A stretch of DNA of 64,000 nt. Source: a virus. The translations under genes and the position numbers were made by a program. The notes beneath the pieces were generated by a model. It ran no database searches. It was not told the origin of the DNA and saw only the letters and a list, made by a program, of their open reading frames with translations. This document shows, in pieces, positions 50,422 to 59,687 of the stretch. Every line of letters begins with the position of its first letter. Within the stretch, counting starts at the first letter, position 1. Where the stretch lies: the IMG/VR virus record IMGVR_UViG_3300028275_000006, positions 62,001 to 126,000 of that record. One strand, 5' to 3'.

Positions 50422-51744
50422 TCAAATTTTCTCGCCACTTTGGAACCCTCTAAAATGTAAGAAGCGCGGAAAGCGTAAAGAGTAACTTCCATCCTGGTTT
50501 TGTGTGATAGCGTCAGCACGTACCTCAACGATTTTGCCAACCACCTCTTCACGACCGGACCAATAAGCATCGCGATCAGCATCAGTAAAACCGCTACCAA
50601 CATTAACAATGATATCACGTCCATCGTCTCTGCCTTCGCAAACAAAAGCGCCAAGTTTTCCGACATTTTTACCTGTTCCTTCTTCTACTGCTGTAACAGC
50701 CAATGACACTTCGATAAATGGCTTTAGTTTAAGCCAAGCCACACTACGTTTACATTCATATCCAGCATTAGGATCTTTGATCATAATACCTTCGTAACCG
50801 CCATCGATTGCCTTTTGATTAATTTCTTTGAAACGTTTTTTACCTGCATCAGTATCGAGATCGACAAGTTCGTGTCCAACAACTGCTACATTAGGTAACG
50901 CATCTTTATGTTTCTTGTGCCAGTAGTAGACCATATCGCTACGATCCGATTGGCTTTTATCCCAAGAGCCTTGTTCAAAGTTTGACAAAGGTAGTACGTC
51001 AAACAAATTAAGTACAGCATCATCGCTTTGTACATCACTCTTGCGGTGTACCTGCTTCATCAAATCTTGGAAACTGCTAGACATAACTTCGCCGTCTAGC
51101 ACCAAATCATATGGCGGAGGATCTTGTTTAACTACTGCACTAATCTGCTCTGCTATGTGAGGAAAATTGACAAGCTCTTTGCCGTTACGACTAAACATAT
51201 CAACACGCCCGTCGGCCCTGACGATAGTAATAACTCGTACTCCATCAAGTTTGACTTCGATAAGTTTCTTTCCAACCACCTTAGCCTCATGATTTGCGCT
51301 ATCGTGAGCGAGCTGGCAACTAAACACAGGCACACTATAGTGAGCATATTTCTTCTCCACAACTTTGTTGATTGTTTTTTCGCTTACGCCACAACGCAAG
51401 TCTTTAATAAGGATACGACGATACCAGCCATTCCACTGTTTCTTAGTGGCTGACTTTATCATTGTTTGAATCATATCCCTCGCTGTATTACCGGTGACAT
51501 TGCGAGTGACAAAGCCAGTAATAGCGAGAGTAAAACTGCCCCAGTCTAAGCCTGGACCGTCTGCATCTGTTTTCTCTGGGATTTGTTTAAGTCCAAAGGT
51601 AATCATTGGATCTAATGCAAGACGCACACCTTCGAAGAATTCGTTGTTACCTGCCTCCGCTTGTGCAAGAATGATTGCTTCTTTGTTCAAACGACTAGGA
51701 TGATCTTCTAGTGTACTAATAACATTTTGGCATGGATCGCTCAC
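50422..51744 (-). CDS. ATP-dependent DNA ligase (T4 gp30-like)
   Basis: 440 residues, GTG start at 51744 with TAGGAGATATT upstream. EVKLDGVR (about 163-170) is motif I with the adenylated Lys; FSRNGKEL is motif Ia-like/III region, VLDGEVM motif III-IV, GYEGIMIKDP motif IV and WLKLKP motif V, all in order. An N-terminal helical DNA-binding domain (about 1-140) and C-terminal OB domain complete the T4/eukaryotic-type layout (T4 gp30 487 aa). Seals nicks during replication and repair. First gene of an eight-gene operon. Confidence 0.93.
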   Translation of the reverse strand: MSDPCQNVISTLEDHPSRLNKEAIILAQAEAGNNEFFEGVRLALDPMITFGLKQIPEKTDADGPGLDWGSFTLAITGFVTRNVTGNTARDMIQTMIKSATKKQWNGWYRRILIKDLRCGVSEKTINKVVEKKYAHYSVPVFSCQLAHDSANHEAKVVGKKLIEVKLDGVRVITIVRADGRVDMFSRNGKELVNFPHIAEQISAVVKQDPPPYDLVLDGEVMSSSFQDLMKQVHRKSDVQSDDAVLNLFDVLPLSNFEQGSWDKSQSDRSDMVYYWHKKHKDALPNVAVVGHELVDLDTDAGKKRFKEINQKAIDGGYEGIMIKDPNAGYECKRSVAWLKLKPFIEVSLAVTAVEEGTGKNVGKLGAFVCEGRDDGRDIIVNVGSGFTDADRDAYWSGREEVVGKIVEVRADAITQNQDGSYSLRFPRFLHFRGFQSGEKI

Positions 51745-51773
51745 AATATCTCCTAAAATTTAACTATGCTATT

Positions 51774-51802
51774 ATTTTACTGCCAAATTAACTCTTTGTC
51801 AA
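51774..51802 (-). promoter_or_regulatory. Sigma-70 promoter for the DNA ligase operon
   Basis: Minus strand TTGACA (51797-51802), 17 bp, TAAAAT (51774-51779), overlapping the stop of the upstream gene at 51777. Leader about 25 nt. Confidence 0.85.
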
Positions 51803-52490
51803 TTGGTTTGACATAATTTAATTGGGTTTCAATGGATTTGGTTGTGTAATTTACACCGTGTGCTTTGACTCTGGCACGTATAGTTTGAGTCTCTCCAGTC
51901 TTACCTAGTGCAGACTTATTCAAAAAGTTTACCAAATGACCGCCATCTGTGACAGCATCGTGGGCATAGCAGTTAAGTTTTTTGACATATCTAGTATTAA
52001 CATATCTAATATTCAGTAAAATTGGCTCACCTACTACTCCGATATGCTCTTGTTTGGCAGTTTTGGACTCTGTGATAATACGTTTCTTTTCCATTTCTTT
52101 GAAATACAAACTAGGAACGCTGGCCAAAATACCAAAGTCTTTAAAAATTACTTCAGGTTTTTGAGTACTAGAAAACACTCGTTGCATATAGTCGTTGAGA
52201 TTGTCTGCAATAACACCAAATGTCAGTCTACGATAATAATGTATAATAGCACTGGCTGTATCTGTATCTTCCTGAGTAACTTTGACCAGTACTTTATAAT
52301 CTTTATTCAAGTCCGGAACCATTTGATAACTCAAATGTTCTTTGCTATTCCAGCGTTCATCGCTGTCAGGATCTGCATTGGTAAAAGCACTAACGCTGGT
52401 ATAGCCTTTAGTTCTAAAAATAGCACAGGCCATAGCCAAAACATTTTCAGCAGGCCATGTACGTTCATTTAATGGAGTAAAATCATTCAT
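51777..52490 (-). CDS. Conserved hypothetical phage protein
   Basis: 237 residues. TASAIIHYYRRLTFGVIADNL, GEPILLNIRYVNTRYVKKLN and GGHLVNFLNKSALGKTGETQTIRARVK with ETQLNYVKPI at the end recur in T4-like marine phages. The C-terminal strand-rich part with GHLVxFxNK...xxTIRARVKxH resembles small nucleic-acid-binding folds, but no function is established. 8-bp overlap with the upstream gene. Confidence 0.6.
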   Translation of the reverse strand: MNDFTPLNERTWPAENVLAMACAIFRTKGYTSVSAFTNADPDSDERWNSKEHLSYQMVPDLNKDYKVLVKVTQEDTDTASAIIHYYRRLTFGVIADNLNDYMQRVFSSTQKPEVIFKDFGILASVPSLYFKEMEKKRIITESKTAKQEHIGVVGEPILLNIRYVNTRYVKKLNCYAHDAVTDGGHLVNFLNKSALGKTGETQTIRARVKAHGVNYTTKSIETQLNYVKPIDKELIWQ

Positions 52491-52728
52491 AATCGATCAT
52501 CGTTTGTTGTTGAATAAGAATGTTTTTGCCTATTTCAAATAAGCCTACCCCGCCAATAAGGTCTTTAACGCTGGCGTGAATGTTTACTTCGCCATCTTTG
52601 TCTATACTGGCCATGACAAATTCTTCCATGCTACCTTCTTCGATACGCTTACGCACTTCTTCGATAACATCCAGCATATTTTCTTTGCGACGTTTTTCGT
52701 TGCGGTCGTTGATGTTAATTACTTCCAT
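52483..52728 (-). CDS. Hypothetical protein
   Basis: 81 residues. Helical charged start (NDRNEKRRKENMLDVIEEVR) then EFVMASIDKDGEVNIHASVKD and GGVGLFEIGKNILIQQQ; a small alpha/beta protein that looks like a conserved phage early family. 14-bp overlap with the HNH gene and 8-bp with the next gene. Confidence 0.6.
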   Translation of the reverse strand: MEVININDRNEKRRKENMLDVIEEVRKRIEEGSMEEFVMASIDKDGEVNIHASVKDLIGGVGLFEIGKNILIQQQTMIDYE

Positions 52729-53185
52729 TAGATTCTCCTTTATTACCCTTAAGATAATCTTTTTCTTTGTAAGTCTTAATCATGTGACAACGACAGCAGA
52801 GTGTTTGAATATTTTCTGCAACATCTTTACCACCATCGCTTTGACGTTCTAAGTGGTCGCCGTGCATTACACCACGCATACAACGTAATTTATGGAACGG
52901 ATCTTCGATATCGTCAAACTGCGGATCAACACGAGGATCGTATCCACACTTCTCGCACACCCACCCACGATAGAATGTGTGTGGACGATCCGCTTTGCCC
53001 ATACCACCGTACTCTGTTAATTGCAGTTGGTGTTCACGACAGTAACCATCGCTACCAGGACCATCGAAGATTGTAAGGTCATTGTCACAATCTTCTAACT
53101 TACATTTGCATTGTAAGCGATATTGTTCCTTAAGGATACTCTGTCCTTTGAGTTTATCCTTATTAGGATCTCTGAGCTTGGACAT
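52715..53185 (-). CDS. HNH endonuclease
   Basis: 156 residues from the ATG at 53185. VCEKCGYDPRVDP and LCCRCHMIKTYK give two zinc knuckles; MHGDHLERQSDGGKDVAENIQ is the His-me finger (DH, N) of HNH nucleases. An N-terminal extra Cys cluster (CKCKLEDCDND) and DGYCREH suggest a second zinc site. It directly follows the DGQHT protein gene (ATG is 3 nt over its stop), so the two may act together. Could be a free-standing homing nuclease or part of a restriction-type pair. Confidence 0.85.
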   Translation of the reverse strand: MSKLRDPNKDKLKGQSILKEQYRLQCKCKLEDCDNDLTIFDGPGSDGYCREHQLQLTEYGGMGKADRPHTFYRGWVCEKCGYDPRVDPQFDDIEDPFHKLRCMRGVMHGDHLERQSDGGKDVAENIQTLCCRCHMIKTYKEKDYLKGNKGESNGSN

Positions 53186-53186
53186 A

Positions 53187-54332
53187 TTACCACAAGTCTT
53201 TCTTAGCAACAGTAAAACCGTTGTTAGCAGAATATTCTGGTGTCTTCAATTTAGTACTCTTCTTAACCTGTGCAATCAAGAACGGAATACCTGTACGCAT
53301 TTCTGAAGTAAAGCCACGCAATCCTGACTCTGCGTATGACTCTGGGTTGGCCTTCTTGTACCATTCTTCATAGGCCATCTTAACCTTATCCCAGAACGGA
53401 CCGTTGGGGCCAAAGTCACCATCGAAGTATTCTTTTGTAAATGCCGCAAAGTCTAGCAAGTATTTGTCATCAACAGTAATGCCTTGTTCAAAACACAGAT
53501 TAAAGTATTCGTATAACTGACGTGCTTCCTTAGGTTCTACAGGACGTTGTTGGTTTAAGTAAGTCCAGTACTGAGCAAACATACGGGTGACTTCCGGATC
53601 CTTACGAGTCTTCAGACTCTTGCTCATAAGTGTGTCAGCCAACAAACTGAACGCACCAGGTTGGTCTTCGTCACCAAACTTGCTGTGTGTGGCAAACAAG
53701 CCAGCGGCCGCAAGATAATCGTTCTTCTTGGCTGTGTCAGTCCATTCGGTGTCATCTGCACCGTCAACCTTAGAGCCATAAACCATTTGCTTGTACTTGT
53801 CAATGAAGTCAAGTTCTTCTTTAGCATCGCCGTTTAACAAAATAAAGTTACGACGAATTTCTAATTTGTGTTTTACATTATACACAACCACTGGCACCAT
53901 TGTTTGTGCTGTGCGTTCACCGAACACTTTGGTAAGAATAATGTAAAGAGTAATTGCGGTGTGCTGTCCGTCCCAGGCAATGTAATAACCAGGCTTGTCT
54001 TCGTCAATATAAACTTGAATAGCCATAGTCATTGTGCTACGGAAGTGTTGAAGAATGTTTAGAACATGTCGCAGATTAAGACTGCGTTGCATCGTGGAGT
54101 CAATTAGGATCTTGTCCATTGGCACCATGATTGCTTGGCACAACAGCAGGTCGGTAAAGGTTGTCCATTCTTTGTGACGACGTTTAAATTCGTCAACTAC
54201 TCCGGTGAGTAGTCCAACAAACATAGGAGCGGTTTTGAGTGCTTCAGCCAAACGTTCTTGTAGAGTTACAAAATGGCTATCCGATTTGAGATATTGCTCG
54301 TTGATAATCTGAGCATGGGTTTTTTGTGTCAT
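53187..54332 (-). CDS. ParB/DndB-like DGQHT-motif protein
   Basis: 381 residues. YYIAWDGQHTAITLYIILT (about 115-133) is the DGQHR/DGQxR-type core of ParB/Srx-fold proteins (DndB, DUF262, ParB), preceded by ILIDSTMQRSLNLRHVLNI, which matches the 'I-x-x-x-x-xQR-x-x' strand of that fold. The remainder is helical and phage specific. In DUF262/GmrSD and DndB systems this fold binds or hydrolyses NTP or senses DNA modification. It is paired with an HNH gene. Driven by a sigma-70 promoter just after IF-1; leader contains GGCC...GGCC. Confidence 0.6.
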   Translation of the reverse strand: MTQKTHAQIINEQYLKSDSHFVTLQERLAEALKTAPMFVGLLTGVVDEFKRRHKEWTTFTDLLLCQAIMVPMDKILIDSTMQRSLNLRHVLNILQHFRSTMTMAIQVYIDEDKPGYYIAWDGQHTAITLYIILTKVFGERTAQTMVPVVVYNVKHKLEIRRNFILLNGDAKEELDFIDKYKQMVYGSKVDGADDTEWTDTAKKNDYLAAAGLFATHSKFGDEDQPGAFSLLADTLMSKSLKTRKDPEVTRMFAQYWTYLNQQRPVEPKEARQLYEYFNLCFEQGITVDDKYLLDFAAFTKEYFDGDFGPNGPFWDKVKMAYEEWYKKANPESYAESGLRGFTSEMRTGIPFLIAQVKKSTKLKTPEYSANNGFTVAKKDLW

Positions 54333-54397
54333 ATAATTTCCTTTCTAGGCCTTCTCTTGGCCACCTACACACAACATTATTATTGTGTATATGGAAT

Positions 54398-54426
54398 ATT
54401 ATACAGTCAAATTATTTAAAAGTCAA
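54398..54426 (-). promoter_or_regulatory. Sigma-70 promoter for the DGQHT-HNH operon
   Basis: Minus strand TTGACT (54421-54426), 17 bp, TATAAT (54398-54403); starts 1 nt after the IF-1 stop codon. Leader about 60 nt. Confidence 0.85.
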
Positions 54427-54427
54427 G

Positions 54428-54643
54428 TCAAAGGCGGTATGTAATTCGGCCTTTGGACAAATCGTAAGGGCTCATTTCAATCCGAACTTTGTCGCCCAAG
54501 ATGATTTTGATTTTATTTTGGCGCAGTCGGCCATTAGTGTAGCAAGTAAGAACATGCCCATTTTCCAAAGTTACCCTAAACATATTGCTAGGTAATACTT
54601 CAGAAATGGATCCTTCCATTTCTAATAAATCGCTTTTGCTCAT
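54428..54643 (-). CDS. infA: Translation initiation factor IF-1
   Basis: 71 residues, as in E. coli (72). [20 protein letters not shown], then [20 protein letters not shown], then [21 protein letters not shown] can be aligned along the full IF-1 S1/OB fold; the E. coli counterpart reads [20 protein letters not shown] and ends [13 protein letters not shown]-like. IF-1 binds the 30S A site and tunes initiation fidelity. A phage-encoded copy is rare. Overlaps the AbrB-like gene by ATGA, so made from the same mRNA, which is predicted leaderless. Confidence 0.93.
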   Translation of the reverse strand: MSKSDLLEMEGSISEVLPSNMFRVTLENGHVLTCYTNGRLRQNKIKIILGDKVRIEMSPYDLSKGRITYRL

Positions 54644-54813
54644 TCTTTAGTAAAGATCATACGACCATCGGTTACGGAGATATGAATTTTATCTCCTTCT
54701 TTCCATCCCATTTTTTCACAGATTTCAGGAGGAATTTTGAACATGACATTATCTGGATCTCCAGGTATGTCTTCGAATATTTCCTCTACCGTGTACGTTT
54801 TTGATTCGTTCAT
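54640..54813 (-). CDS. Small AbrB/MazE-like (SpoVT-fold) protein
   Basis: 57 residues, below the usual length cut-off for gene calls. [22 protein letters not shown] followed by [13 protein letters not shown] is the swapped-hairpin AbrB pattern ('xxxIPxExxxxLGxxxGDxxxxxxxxxxxxi'), usually a DNA-binding dimer or the antitoxin of toxin-antitoxin pairs. It overlaps infA by 4 bp. The ATG is 7 nt after a TAAACT -10 box. It may autoregulate the infA operon (inference). T4-like phages carry comparable small SpoVT proteins. Confidence 0.8.
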   Translation of the reverse strand: MNESKTYTVEEIFEDIPGDPDNVMFKIPPEICEKMGWKEGDKIHISVTDGRMIFTKE

Positions 54814-54820
54814 AATCCTT

Positions 54821-54849
54821 AGTTTATTATATTAGTTTAAAAATGTCAA
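54821..54849 (-). promoter_or_regulatory. Probable sigma-70 promoter (leaderless) for AbrB-IF-1
   Basis: Minus strand TTGACA (54844-54849), 17 bp, TAAACT (54821-54826). The -10 matches only 4 of 6. Alternative TATAAT at only 12-bp spacing is less likely. ATG at 54813 is 7 nt beyond. Confidence 0.65.
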
Positions 54850-54852
54850 CTT

Positions 54853-57507
54853 TTAGTTTACCGATATATTGACATTTGGTGCAGGAAATATCCCCAAACG
54901 CACATTCATAGTCAGCGCCGATTGGGTGTTAATAGTTATTGGTAATGATGCGGTATTACTGCTAACCGTCATTACTCCAGTTAATGGAACACTAACATCA
55001 CCAGCCGCAAATGGATATGTTGCTACAGTAGTAGACCAACGAGCGTTAACTCCTGTATGTACATCAACTTGATTAGGAGTGGCTTCGTAAAAGACTGCTT
55101 CGTAAACCATATTAGGTGAACCTAGTGTGCCAGATGTAGACGCTGTTCCCTCCCAGCGAACACGGAAAGTTCTGTTAGGTGCTGTGCCTTCTGCACCATA
55201 ATAGATTCGTTGACAACTATTGTCTGCAGAACTTATCATTATCTTTGGATAAGGAGGGTTAGTACCATTTAACTGACTCCAGTTTGATGAACCAGCACCA
55301 AATGTGATATATGTATTTGTTCCAATATAAATTGTATTGTATGTTGTACCACAGAATGTTACATTGAACGGCAGTGGAACAGTCCAGTATCCATCGTCTT
55401 GACTGCCAACAAAGGTCAACGCTCCAGGCACAGTAGGTGTTGAACTAGACAATGCTAGGGCACCTAATATACTATTTGTAATAACACTACTGGAACCGTT
55501 AGGTAAACCAGTAGTTAAGAATCTATTTCCGCTGTTAGGTCTTGTATCTAAAGTTATACCAGTAACTATAGCATCAGCAGTATAAACACCAGAGAACGCA
55601 GTAGTAGTCAATGAACCGGACGGCGCAGGCTTTGCTGTAATAATATAAGGAACCTGTGTACCATTAGCAACGTTAGTAGTAGTTAATGTTACTGTAGCAG
55701 TTTGAGTATTTGATACTGTTGAATCGTCTACTGCTAGACTAAATGTTGCGGCCTTATTATAACTGTTAAGAGTTTTCTTTCTTGGATATACTTGTCCACT
55801 GGTAGGTCTGTACCAGTTGTTTACTGTTGGGAAAGGTGTTGGATAATATCCACCGACTTCTTGACCTGGATGTCTTGTTCCTTGAAAGAACAACATCTTT
55901 CTACAACTATTTGGATTGTAAGTAAACCCAGCATCTTTACCATCAAACGTTCCGCCGTTGGTACTTAATACTGTGTCTGTACTAATTGCGGCTATTAATG
56001 CACGAGCATCTGCCTGTGTCATACGAGGATATTTTTCTGCATAACAGGCAATTACACCTACGGTATTAGGACAACTCATACTAGTGCCAGGACACTTTTT
56101 AAAATTATTATTAATTGAGTCAGATCCGCCTAATGCAGTAACTCTTGGATCAGTAGCGGCAGTCCCATCATACAACGATGCTCCACTATTCCAAACACTT
56201 TGAACACCAGAACCGGGTGCATATACATCAATGCGAGGACCGTAGTTACTAAATTCTGCTTTGTAGTCGCCGACCTCAATACCAGTCGAGGCGTAGATAC
56301 TAGCATTTGTTGCTTCGTTGTGTTGTCCTATTGCTCCGCTACAGATAATTTTTGTATCTTCTGTGCCACCATTTGCCGAGCCAGGACTACTACCTCGGTG
56401 AATATAGTAACTAACTCCTCCGTAGACCATATAATTGTCATAGTCAGGACCTCCAGGAACATCTATATACCAATAACTATTTCCTGCGCTGGCTACAATG
56501 ATGACGCCTTCGCTCATCGCCTCAATCATATCTATATCCGTTGCGGAACTTTGTGTTGGCAATGCCGCACCAGTACGGATCCTAAATGTGTCTAAATCTG
56601 CTGTAGTCCATCCTGTACTAGGACGATTATATGTAACACCTCTATAATACACAGAACTAATGCTAGACTCTGTAATTCCATTTAAACGATATCCCCAACT
56701 GTTATTCATAACTGTTGGATTTTTAACACCAGTCAACGGATTGATTGGTTTATTTTTATGAAATTCTCTTACATAATCTATGCTATCGTAGAATGTAATA
56801 TTATAGATATTAGCATCGCGAGCAAACCCTTGTGTGTTACCTGCACAGTTTCCAGTAGTATGTCCACCATGTTCTTGTAATCGGTAACCCGGATAACTGT
56901 ATTCGCCTGCCGCACCACCAGTTACTACAGGATTGTGTTGCTCCCAGTTGTATTCAACCATTCGGCTATAACCAGTACCATCTGGATTCTGTGCATATTC
57001 GTACACAGTAGGGTACGGAGTTCCATCGTCCATAACAACTACGTCAACATTTTTACCACTGGCATCCATAATAATAGTTGCCGCTTGATTAACTGTGCCA
57101 GTAATACCCCAATTACTAATATCTGTTTTTCTGTTTAGTCGTAACAGGCCCCAGTTGATATCGACGCTGTCGCTGGCCACACGTTTGTCAAAGTTTGAAC
57201 TAGTTTGAGTAAACCCGTCACAGCCGATAACCATACCAAGATCTGTATGATTTAATTCAACAGTAAAAACTCTAGGATCGTTTCTAACCTGTGCCGCTTC
57301 GTCATAGGTCAACATATAATGTGTATTTCGACTAATAGGTCGTCTGTTAACACACTCTACCATTCGATCAGGAATGTATAAATTTCCGCTAGGTGTTTCC
57401 ATATCTTTATAAAACTCTTCCGAGTCTTTAAAGTCTTTTAAGGTAACAATGTATTCTTTAAGACTTTGATCTTCTGGATTCCCTAGATGAGGAATTGGTG
57501 TTGTCAT
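54853..57507 (-). CDS. Subtilisin-like serine protease (S8) with beta-sandwich C-terminus, virion locus
   Basis: 884 residues. Catalytic triad in order: Asp in VDVVVMDDGTPYP (about 155), His in LQEHGGHTTGNCAG (about 214), Ser in GTSMSCPNTVGVIACYAEKYP (about 474); the oxyanion Asn is in VMNNSWG and VASAGN lies before it. No Sec signal. Residues about 600-884 are beta-rich, with FSLAVDDSTVSNTQTATVTL, GYWTVPLPFNVTFCGTTYNTIYIG and a Thr/Ser-rich end, like virion appendage domains. Two nt after the fibre gene in a late operon. Suggests a particle-bound protease that may act on the host surface, or a maturation protease. Confidence 0.88.
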   Translation of the reverse strand: MTTPIPHLGNPEDQSLKEYIVTLKDFKDSEEFYKDMETPSGNLYIPDRMVECVNRRPISRNTHYMLTYDEAAQVRNDPRVFTVELNHTDLGMVIGCDGFTQTSSNFDKRVASDSVDINWGLLRLNRKTDISNWGITGTVNQAATIIMDASGKNVDVVVMDDGTPYPTVYEYAQNPDGTGYSRMVEYNWEQHNPVVTGGAAGEYSYPGYRLQEHGGHTTGNCAGNTQGFARDANIYNITFYDSIDYVREFHKNKPINPLTGVKNPTVMNNSWGYRLNGITESSISSVYYRGVTYNRPSTGWTTADLDTFRIRTGAALPTQSSATDIDMIEAMSEGVIIVASAGNSYWYIDVPGGPDYDNYMVYGGVSYYIHRGSSPGSANGGTEDTKIICSGAIGQHNEATNASIYASTGIEVGDYKAEFSNYGPRIDVYAPGSGVQSVWNSGASLYDGTAATDPRVTALGGSDSINNNFKKCPGTSMSCPNTVGVIACYAEKYPRMTQADARALIAAISTDTVLSTNGGTFDGKDAGFTYNPNSCRKMLFFQGTRHPGQEVGGYYPTPFPTVNNWYRPTSGQVYPRKKTLNSYNKAATFSLAVDDSTVSNTQTATVTLTTTNVANGTQVPYIITAKPAPSGSLTTTAFSGVYTADAIVTGITLDTRPNSGNRFLTTGLPNGSSSVITNSILGALALSSSTPTVPGALTFVGSQDDGYWTVPLPFNVTFCGTTYNTIYIGTNTYITFGAGSSNWSQLNGTNPPYPKIMISSADNSCQRIYYGAEGTAPNRTFRVRWEGTASTSGTLGSPNMVYEAVFYEATPNQVDVHTGVNARWSTTVATYPFAAGDVSVPLTGVMTVSSNTASLPITINTQSALTMNVRLGIFPAPNVNISVN

Positions 57508-57508
57508 A

Positions 57509-59668
57509 TTATGCTTCCAATTGTAGTAGTTTTACTGTAACAGTAATAGCCGCTGTTGAGCCGCTTCTGTTAACTACTTTAATTTGTATATCTGTAGTTG
57601 GACTAGATTCATCGTTATAGCCAAATACACCAGGAGTAAATGTTTGTGTTTGTGCTCCGGTAGTAATTACCTCAGCAATTACTCCACTACCTGGTACTGG
57701 ATCATCTGTAATTGCACGACTAGCATCTGCTGTACGTGCCGCAGAAGATGTATAAACAGTTACCCAAGCCGCCGCACTAGTTTGAATACTTAATAACGCA
57801 TAACCACTGAAGCCTGTAATTGTAGCATTAGCACTGGCTAAGTTTGCTATCGAAGAAGTAGTAACAGAACGTGTTGTTCTGGTCGATAGTGTACCACCGC
57901 CGCCCCCGCCACCAGTTGCATCGGTATCATTAACCCATGCACTACCATTCCATTTTAAAACTTGCCCAACACTTGGACTAGAAACAGTCACATCTGCCAG
58001 GTCATTAATACTGGCCGTAGAAATATCTGTGCCACCACCTCCGCCGCTAATTGTTGTCCATGCCAATGTTCCTGAACCGTTTGTTGCTAGAACTTGTCCA
58101 CTGGTTCCGTCTGTGGCTGGGAATGTGAACCCTGGAAATCTTGTTGTGCCGTTTTCTTTGAATACCCATGTAGGCTTGGTAATATCGTTGAACGTTTGAA
58201 TATAGATATCGTTCTCAGCATATAGCCCCCAACCAATAGTTGGACCTGCTAGGAATTCTTTCCAACCAACTGATGCTTGTCCATTGGCAGCACTGCCTGC
58301 ATTAATAATACCGTTGTTAGGTAGTGTTACTGAACCGTCTGTATTAAATGTAAAATCTTTAGTACCGTTTGTAGTTAATTTAACACCGGTATTATTTAAA
58401 ATAATTTTATTAGTATATGCGCTATGACTTACACCCCAGTTAAGTGTAATGCTACCTGCGGTATCGGCAACATTAATGGCAAACGGGTCGTTAGTATTTC
58501 TTGTATATCCGTCCACAGCCAATGTACCGTTGTCAAATGCAATAGTGCCACCTGCTGGTAATGTTAGAGTACCATCGTCTCCAAATATCCAACCATGCAC
58601 GGTTGCACCATAGTTACCAGTTGAAATCTTTACTGCCTTTAATCCATCGGAATCAGAATTAAAGCCAATGGTCGCCAAATCGAGACCGTTAGAAGATGTC
58701 CAGCCTACTAATATCTGAGAATTATTACCCGGTGCCGCAATATGTATTGATTCATTTAGTGCCTGAATCATCATCGTTCCGAGACTTGGGCTATAGTCGC
58801 CTAACTTAGCAATTTTTAAATTAGTAGGAAAATCTAACGCACCGTCTGTACCAAATGACCAAGTATTAGTACTATTAGTAATCGAAGGAGTTGTGACGTC
58901 TGCAAATTCTACGCTATCTGTTGTGTTTAAATTTTGATTAGGTGCATCTAACAAATCGTTATAACTTACACTCTGACCAATAGTTGCACTTAAAGTGGTA
59001 GCAGTTGCTTGACAGCGAACAGCGAAAGGAATCTGTTGCCAATCGGACGCTACAAAGGAGGCAAACGGATCAGTTACGCCACCGATGTAAACATACATAT
59101 AATCTGTACAGATTGTAGCAACATCAACAACTCCATTGATATCGCTGTCAGAATAGTGGTTACCGCCAGTGTCTACGGTGGCGCCGCTGATATAACCATC
59201 AGCATCTAATGTTGCAGAATACGTTGCTCTGATCCATCCATAGGGAACAGTTAGTTGTGTACCACCTAATACTGCCCATGCAAAAGCATCGATTAATTTA
59301 ACATTTAAAGCGTTCCCCCATGTTCTGTCTTGTACTGGACCTGCTTTGGGATAGACTTCAACTGCTTGGTGTCCAGTAGGATCATAAACACCAGGAAGAA
59401 TAACCTGTCCATTAGTAGTTGCTGATAGTTTGGCATCGCCAATATACACAGATCCAGAACCAACATATAAACTGTGCCAACGATTTGTAGGGCTACCTAA
59501 GTTGTATGTTAAATCACTGTCTGGAACAATATTTTGTGATACTGCTGAAAAGTCACCTTCTGGAATTGTAGTGTACAATTCTCCGATCATTGTATCAATC
59601 TTTTTTAAGGCTGATCCTAACGGTTCTCTACTAATGCCGTCGCCTAAATTTAATGGTGTATATGCCAT
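57509..59668 (-). CDS. Fibre-like virion protein
   Basis: 719 residues. The N-terminal module LNLGDGISREPLGSALKKID TMIGELY (split here) resembles the 'NDGTGDxxRxAFxKxxxNFxxLY' anchors of other virion proteins in this window. NIVPDSDLTYNLGSPTNRWHSLYVG is a fibre-type peptide. The shaft has repeats GDDGTLTLPAGGTI, NTDGSVTLPNNGII, and FKENGTTRFPGFTFPATDG, plus GGGGG linkers; the C-terminus (AITVTVKLLQLEA) is beta-rich. Late promoter at 59688-59697. Probably a tail fibre or its adaptor. Confidence 0.75.
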   Translation of the reverse strand: MAYTPLNLGDGISREPLGSALKKIDTMIGELYTTIPEGDFSAVSQNIVPDSDLTYNLGSPTNRWHSLYVGSGSVYIGDAKLSATTNGQVILPGVYDPTGHQAVEVYPKAGPVQDRTWGNALNVKLIDAFAWAVLGGTQLTVPYGWIRATYSATLDADGYISGATVDTGGNHYSDSDINGVVDVATICTDYMYVYIGGVTDPFASFVASDWQQIPFAVRCQATATTLSATIGQSVSYNDLLDAPNQNLNTTDSVEFADVTTPSITNSTNTWSFGTDGALDFPTNLKIAKLGDYSPSLGTMMIQALNESIHIAAPGNNSQILVGWTSSNGLDLATIGFNSDSDGLKAVKISTGNYGATVHGWIFGDDGTLTLPAGGTIAFDNGTLAVDGYTRNTNDPFAINVADTAGSITLNWGVSHSAYTNKIILNNTGVKLTTNGTKDFTFNTDGSVTLPNNGIINAGSAANGQASVGWKEFLAGPTIGWGLYAENDIYIQTFNDITKPTWVFKENGTTRFPGFTFPATDGTSGQVLATNGSGTLAWTTISGGGGGTDISTASINDLADVTVSSPSVGQVLKWNGSAWVNDTDATGGGGGGGTLSTRTTRSVTTSSIANLASANATITGFSGYALLSIQTSAAAWVTVYTSSAARTADASRAITDDPVPGSGVIAEVITTGAQTQTFTPGVFGYNDESSPTTDIQIKVVNRSGSTAAITVTVKLLQLEA

Positions 59669-59687
59669 GGGAAATCCTCGCTTATCC

